From the NCBI GenBank assembly GCA_039028695.1, contig JBCCHN010000122.1, positions 1-16,276 on the forward strand: a DNA stretch of 16,276 bases, in the 5' to 3' direction. This DNA is from JANQKX01 sp039028695 (GTDB taxonomy: Bacteria > Pseudomonadota > Alphaproteobacteria > Kiloniellales > Kiloniellaceae). Below are positions 12,606-16,276 of this stretch, piece after piece. The number at the start of each line of letters is the position of its first letter. Positions within the stretch are counted from its first letter, which is position 1. Under the pieces are notes generated by a model. That model did no database searches, was not told the DNA's origin, and was given only the letters and a program-made list of their open reading frames with translations. A program made the position numbers and the translations under genes.

Positions 12606-15038
12606 TCAGCCACATTTGGAATAACCGCAAGCGGTACAGAGGTCGCAGCCTTCCTGATGGATCAAGCCGACGGTACCGCAACGGGGGCACGCTGGCCCCA
12701 GGGTAAGACGGGGGCTAACGCTGAGAGATTCGCTGTCCCGGGATAGAGCTTGTTCAGTTCTTTCGTCCGGAGACACCAGGCCCTGTGCCGTAACTGTCCG
12801 CGGTTCTTGATCGAGTCCGCTGTGATCCGGCCCCTCACCCTCTTTGGGATTGGGCAAAAAGCCGATTTCGATCATATGCCCCTCGATCACCGACCCGATC
12901 GCGGCCAACAGCGAGGGCACATAACGACCTTCCATCCAGGCGCCCCCGCGGGGGTCGAAAACGGCTTTAAGTTCTTCCACCACGAAGGAGACGTCGCCAC
13001 CGCGCCGGAACACAGCTGAGATCATGCGGGTGAGCGCCAAGGTCCAGGCATAGTGCTCCATGTTTTTTGAATTAATAAAGATTTCAAAGGGCCGGCGGCG
13101 GCCGTCCTGTATCACATCATTGACGGTGATATAGATGGCGTGCCCGCTCTCCGGCCATTTCAGCTTATAGGTCCTGCCCGGCAGGGCCTCCGGCCGTTCC
13201 AGCGGATCGGTCATGTAAACCACCGCCCCGTCACTGTCCGCGCCATTCCCGCCCGAGCCTTTTTCTTTCAAGGGTCCTTTATCGCTTGAGGCGACGCTTA
13301 GGTTAGGCGTTGCTGGAGACTTGGGCTCTTCAGATTGGGCCTCTAGAACCGCGCCGGTGATCGGGTTGGGCCGATAGGTCGTGCAGCCCTTGCAGCCCAT
13401 GTCATAGGCTTGCTGGTAGACATCGCCAAAAGCCTCGAAGGATATGTCCTCCGGCAGGTTGATTGTCTTGGAGACCGAGGAATCGATATAGGCTTGAACC
13501 GCCGACTGCATGACCAAGTGGGCGCCCGGTGACAGGCTTTGCGCATCCACAAAATAATCGGGCAGCGGGACCTCACCTCCCTTGATTTCCCTAAATAAGC
13601 GATAAGCGAAGTCCTGCACCTCCTCCTCGCGGGTGCTGCCATCGGGCATCAAAATGTGCCGCTTATGCTGGAAGCTGAAGACCGGCTCCAAGCCCGAGGA
13701 CAGATTGCCCGCCAAGAGGGAGATGGTGCCGGTGGGCGCCACCGAGGTCACCAGGGCGTTTCGGATGCCATGACGGGCGATTGCCGTCTTCAGGTCTTGA
13801 TCCAGTTCCTGGATGCTCTCCCCTTGCAAAAAAGCTTCTGTTTCGAAGAGGGGGAAGGCACCCTTTTCCTCCGCCAATTGAATGGATGAATGATAGGCGG
13901 CGCGCCGAAAGCAGGCCATCCACTTTTTGGTGGTCTCGACCGCCTGAGCGCTGCCGTAGCGCAGGCCGCACATGATCAAGGCATCGGCCAGTCCGGTGAT
14001 GCCCAGTCCGATCCGCCTTTTGCTCTTGGCCTCATGTTTTTGTTGTGGCAAGGGAAAGCCGGACACGTCGATGGTGTTATCCAGCATACGTACCGCTAGG
14101 GCCACAACCTCGGCGAGACGCTCCCTATTCAAGCTAGCCCCTGTCTCAAAGGGCTTTTCTACCAGCGTCGCTAGGTTGACCGATCCTAAAAGACAGGCGC
14201 CATAGGACGGCAGGGGTTGCTCGCCGCAGGGATTGGTTGCGCTGATGTGTTCGCAGTACCAAAGATTGTTGCGTCGGTTGATGCGGTCGATAAAGATCAC
14301 ACCCGGTTCCGCATAGTCATAGGTCGCCTGTAAGATTCTTTGCCAAAGGTCGCGGGCTTTGATCTTCTTGAAAACTGTCCCCTTAAAACAAAGTGCCCAT
14401 TCTGCATCTGCTTGGACGGCTTTCATAAAGGCGTCGCTGACCAGAACCGAAAGGTTGAACATGCGCAATCGGCCGGGCGTCTGCTTGGCGGTGATAAAAT
14501 CCTCAATATCCGGATGGTCGCAGGCTAGGGTGGCCATCATGGCACCCCGACGCGACCCAGCGGACATGATGGTGCGGCACATGGCATCCCACACATCCAT
14601 GAAACTCAGGGGGCCGGATGCATCGGCGCCCACGCCTTTTACCGGCGCGCCGCGGGGCCGCAGGCTGGAAAAATCATAACCGATGCCGCCACCCTGCTGC
14701 AGGGTCAAAGCCGCTTCTTTCAGGTGCTCAAAGATACCGCTCATGTCATCGGGGATTTGCCCCATGACGAAGCAGTTGAAAAGGGTCACCTTTCGGTCGC
14801 TTCCAGCACCCGCTTGAATGCGCCCGGCGGGTAAAAAGGTAAAATTCTTAAGCGCATCGTAAAAGCGGTTTTCCCAAACCGCCGCGCCCTCGGGCGAGGC
14901 CGCCTCCGGCGCGGCCAGGGCATGGGCCATGCGCCGCCAGCTGTCTTCGATGGTTAGATCAAGCGCCGCGCCGTCATCGTCTTTGAGGCGATATTTCAGG
15001 TCCCAAATACGCTGGGAGAGGGAAGATAAGCTATCCAT
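12606..15038 (-). CDS. nrdJ: Adenosylcobalamin-dependent (class II) ribonucleotide reductase
   Basis: This 810-residue enzyme makes deoxyribonucleotides independently of oxygen using coenzyme B12. The catalytic set is complete: Cys89 in LFNCF, Asn269-Cys271-Glu273 in TNPCGEQPLPSYGACLLGS, and Cys282, exactly 11 after Cys271 as in Thermotoga NrdJ. SVAPTGTISLLAG (432-444) is the phosphate-binding loop. After a low-complexity linker (565-605) comes a TSCPD domain (about 623-720), then a Cys-rich tail with CPRCG, CDLCTACGYSKCG at 784-809, the zinc-ribbon/redox end of class II enzymes. No N-terminal ATP-cone is seen, so dATP feedback through that domain is unlikely. ATG 15038 begins MDSLSSLSQRIWDLKY, close to the family N-terminus; its ribosome site is weak. 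It appears to be a single-gene unit. Confidence 0.95.
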   Translation of the reverse strand: MDSLSSLSQRIWDLKYRLKDDDGAALDLTIEDSWRRMAHALAAPEAASPEGAAVWENRFYDALKNFTFLPAGRIQAGAGSDRKVTLFNCFVMGQIPDDMSGIFEHLKEAALTLQQGGGIGYDFSSLRPRGAPVKGVGADASGPLSFMDVWDAMCRTIMSAGSRRGAMMATLACDHPDIEDFITAKQTPGRLRMFNLSVLVSDAFMKAVQADAEWALCFKGTVFKKIKARDLWQRILQATYDYAEPGVIFIDRINRRNNLWYCEHISATNPCGEQPLPSYGACLLGSVNLATLVEKPFETGASLNRERLAEVVALAVRMLDNTIDVSGFPLPQQKHEAKSKRRIGLGITGLADALIMCGLRYGSAQAVETTKKWMACFRRAAYHSSIQLAEEKGAFPLFETEAFLQGESIQELDQDLKTAIARHGIRNALVTSVAPTGTISLLAGNLSSGLEPVFSFQHKRHILMPDGSTREEEVQDFAYRLFREIKGGEVPLPDYFVDAQSLSPGAHLVMQSAVQAYIDSSVSKTINLPEDISFEAFGDVYQQAYDMGCKGCTTYRPNPITGAVLEAQSEEPKSPATPNLSVASSDKGPLKEKGSGGNGADSDGAVVYMTDPLERPEALPGRTYKLKWPESGHAIYITVNDVIQDGRRRPFEIFINSKNMEHYAWTLALTRMISAVFRRGGDVSFVVEELKAVFDPRGGAWMEGRYVPSLLAAIGSVIEGHMIEIGFLPNPKEGEGPDHSGLDQEPRTVTAQGLVSPDERTEQALSRDSESLSVSPRLTLGPACPRCGTVGLIHQEGCDLCTACGYSKCG

Positions 15039-15202
15039 CCGCCACCAAACCCATTCCGTTTTCCCGTCGGCAGACCGTTCCCATAAAACGGCGCCCCGCA
15101 GCTTACATATAAGGAGCCATATCTGACAGCAAAGGTCGACCCTGACCGCGCAGGAGCCAAAGTCCGAGCCCTGCACAAGCGGACCTCTATTTTTCCGCCA
15201 AT
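15039..15202 (-). promoter_or_regulatory. nrdJ: Leader of nrdJ, about 157 nt
   Basis: From the predicted transcription start near 15195 to ATG 15038 lies a long untranslated leader. TGGCTCCT occurs twice on the minus strand (15152-15159 and 15112-15119), GTCCG can pair with CGGAC, and GCAGG with CCTGC. A coenzyme B12 sensor would make sense, but the B12 box and the conserved cobalamin riboswitch core were not found, nor were clear NrdR boxes. Confidence 0.3.
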
Positions 15203-15231
15203 ATCTTAAGGTTCCATGAGAGTTGGGTCAA
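15203..15231 (-). promoter_or_regulatory. nrdJ: Sigma70-like promoter of nrdJ
   Basis: On the minus strand TTGACC (15226-15231) and TAAGAT (15203-15208) are separated by exactly 17 bases. Five of six -35 and four of six -10 bases match the consensus. It is the best promoter in the window and points at nrdJ. Confidence 0.6.
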
Positions 15232-15285
15232 GAATATGTTCTGTCTTTGTTCCTTTTTCTTCGCCTCAATGCGCATTCCGCCTGG

Positions 15286-15552
15286 ATGTCAATTGGGCGA
15301 TTCAAGGCAAAAATGTACATCCAAACCCATGGGAACAGATCCTTTTTTTGGAATGAGCGGGAGGCTTCGCACTATATGCCCGTCGGCATCCTAGCCATCG
15401 ATGGGGAGAAATTCAGAGGTTTCGACCCCTATGGTACCTTGTGTCAGAAGTACGCGAACCTAAGCTGCACGACCTATACTAATCGGCTCGTCCTGCCGGA
15501 TTTTATCGATAGCCATATCCACTATCCCCAGATTGCCGGATTGCCGGATTGA
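15286..15552 (+). pseudogene. guaD: Guanine deaminase, N-terminal remnant
   Basis: An 88-codon frame starting at ATG 15286 reads like the first quarter of guanine deaminase, the zinc enzyme converting guanine to xanthine. AKMYIQTHGNRSFFWNE, a GILAIDGE strand and LVLPDFIDSHIHYPQ are recognisable; His77 and His79 form the first metal-binding HxH, near positions 82 and 84 of the E. coli protein. Right after HYPQ the sequence runs into short tandem repeats and a TGA, and the expected TDVGGG-type C-terminal motifs do not appear in the following 700 bases. An in-frame TTG at 15223 exists but adds non-family residues. The fragment would lack most of the active site, so it is judged a truncated, inactive remnant. 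Codon use and GC are lower than in the neighbours. Confidence 0.7.
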
Positions 15553-15555
15553 CAG
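15532..15555 (+). repeat. 8-bp tandem repeat at the guaD breakpoint
   Basis: ATTGCCGG occurs twice head-to-tail (15532-15539, 15540-15547), followed by a degenerate third copy ATTGACAG (15548-15555) that supplies the TGA stop. It starts directly after the codons for HYPQ, where guanine deaminase homology ends. Confidence 0.75.
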
Positions 15556-15577
15556 ATGCCGACCGGCCGGGCACGTC

Positions 15578-15628
15578 GCCGCCAGAACATCTGAGCCGCC
15601 AGAACATCTGAGCCGCCAGAACATCTGA
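15578..15628 (+). repeat. Three perfect 17-bp tandem repeats
   Basis: GCCGCCAGAACATCTGA is repeated exactly three times without spacer at 15578-15594, 15595-15611 and 15612-15628. The unit is not a multiple of three, so it does not encode a repeated peptide. Perfect identity points to recent expansion or to protein-binding iterons. Confidence 0.95.
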
Positions 15629-15646
15629 AAGGAACTGGCTCCTTTT

Positions 15647-16003
15647 ATGCCAAGAGTAAGACTTCATGGGGCGAGTCTTATGAAGGGACGCAATAAATGC
15701 GTGACCACACCGCGTTGTGCCATGGGCTTTACTCAAGATCGATGAAACCGCTGCGGCCAGATCAAAGGACAGTACCGCGATGCTTGGGCCGACATCCATA
15801 GGTCCAAAACCCGCTGGGAGATCGCGGCGGTCGCCAAGCCTTCCCCTAAGAGCAAAGACGATTTTAATGCCAACGTGCGTGCCTGGATTGCGGGTCAGAG
15901 ATTTACCGCCGGGTATGCCACCCATATGGCAAACGAACTTTGGCATTTTATGTCCTACGCAAAGGCCGCCATTTGCAACTGTCCCTCTTCCGATCTTTTT
16001 TGA
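15647..16003 (+). pseudogene. Broken unrecognised ORF with one in-frame stop
   Basis: One frame reads from ATG 15647 to a TGA at 15743-15745 and then on for 85 codons to TGA at 16001-16003. The second part looks protein-like: KGQYRDAWADIHRSKTRW, DDFNANVRAWIAGQRFTAG and ATHMANELWHFMSY are rich in aromatic and acidic residues, and third codon positions are GC-rich. I do not recognise the family. A single base change (CGA to TGA) would explain the internal stop. Upstream, 15657-15680 holds a 7-bp hairpin, TAAGACT/AGTCTTA, with a competing CTTCAT/ATGAAG. Longer open frames in other phases here have compositions typical of shadow frames. It may be the decayed remains of a gene lost together with guaD, or chance. 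Confidence 0.3.
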
Positions 16004-16042
16004 GCGACGACAGGCCCTTCGAAAGAACCTACGTGAGCGGCA

Positions 16043-16072
16043 AACTGCTTTTTCCAAAAAAAGGCTGCAGTT
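16043..16072. repeat. Inverted repeat over the stop of the terminal minus-strand gene
   Basis: AACTGC (16043-16048) and GCAGTT (16067-16072) pair, and inside them the T-run (16049-16053) can pair with the A-run (16056-16062). The structure overlaps the stop codon at 16071-16073. Polarity and the lack of a T-tail differ from a standard terminator. It recalls the 30-base repeat at 3728-3757. Confidence 0.5.
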
Positions 16073-16276
16073 AGAGCCTTTGCCAAATTTGCGGATAAAG
16101 ATCCGTGCCAGGCCGATCGCCGGGCTTCAGTCCCTGGGCGGTCATAACGGTGCTGTGGTCCGGGTCCATGCCGCAGTCGCGAAACTTGATGCGCACGTCA
16201 TCCCCTAACCACTTGGTCGTAAAGACTCGCAGCTCACAATCGTCATCCAACTTGCCCGAGCCCCCGTGCATGATCC
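16071..16276 (-). CDS. Unrecognised protein, C-terminal part (5' end beyond window)
   Basis: The frame is open from the right edge of the window to TAA at 16071-16073, giving about 67 residues. Visible stretches are HGGSGKLDDDCELRVFTTKW, GDDVRIKFRDCGMDPDHS and GLKPGDRPGTDLYPQIWQRL. It is acidic, lacks hydrophobic helices and has GC-rich third codon positions, all suggesting a real gene rather than a shadow. I cannot assign a family. There is an ATG at 16271, but the open frame continues upstream of it, so the true start is probably outside. It points toward the decayed region and ends in a hairpin. Confidence 0.45.
   Translation of the reverse strand, partial: IMHGGSGKLDDDCELRVFTTKWLGDDVRIKFRDCGMDPDHSTVMTAQGLKPGDRPGTDLYPQIWQRL

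Noticed and set aside
15039..15202. Cobalamin riboswitch before nrdJ
   Set aside because: GGTCTGCC resembles part of a B12 box, but the surrounding conserved bases and the core are missing.
15578..15628. CRISPR array
   Set aside because: The 17-bp units are directly adjacent with no spacers, and no cas genes are present.
15503..16057. 184-codon minus-strand open frame across the tandem repeats
   Set aside because: It crosses the 17-bp repeats and the guaD remnant, is rich in Arg, Cys and Gly without a protein-like pattern, and competes with a better plus-strand frame.

Overview
The window is a moderately GC-rich bacterial chromosome segment. The proteins read most like an alphaproteobacterium, probably of the Rhodospirillales. 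That assignment is inferred from gene content: a phaC-phaA-phaB polyester cluster, a chorismate mutase-hisC-prephenate dehydrogenase cluster beside metA, and a B12-dependent ribonucleotide reductase. No rRNA, tRNA or CRISPR array was seen.

Layout. Bases 1-4605 (+) hold the polyhydroxybutyrate cluster: the 3' end of a PHA synthase gene, the thiolase phaA and the reductase phaB. Two genes sit between phaA and phaB: a PPOX-class FMN protein and a cysteine Ntn-hydrolase of the acid-ceramidase type. Bases 4653-5782 (+) are a Nudix hydrolase overlapping a HAD phosphatase. Bases 5798-6873 (-) are a DUF985 cupin and a glutathione S-transferase. At 6989-7750 (+) is a methyltransferase, convergent with metA (7758-8714, -). 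A 293-base divergent region with several inverted repeats leads into chorismate mutase, hisC and tyrA/tyrC (9008-11982, +), followed by a ChaC-type gamma-glutamylcyclotransferase. A class II ribonucleotide reductase gene (12606-15038, -) has a good sigma70-like promoter and a leader of about 157 nt. The last kilobase is disordered: a guanine deaminase N-terminal remnant, two kinds of short tandem repeat, a broken unrecognised ORF and the 3' end of an unrecognised minus-strand gene.

How the genes work together. PhaA condenses two acetyl-CoA, PhaB reduces the product to (R)-3-hydroxybutyryl-CoA and PhaC polymerises it. Chorismate mutase, the HisC-type aminotransferase and prephenate/arogenate dehydrogenase together form the tyrosine branch, with the aminotransferase probably shared with histidine synthesis. 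MetA activates homoserine for methionine synthesis; Glu111 argues for acetyl-CoA as the donor, not succinyl-CoA.

Most of the window is ordinary core metabolism and I did not find a convincing new defence or mobile system. The points most worth a second look are the chorismate mutase fused to a degenerate prephenate-dehydratase-like domain, its leader with competing hairpins and short ORFs, the PhaR-like site before phaA, and the decayed repeat-bearing region at 15286-16276.
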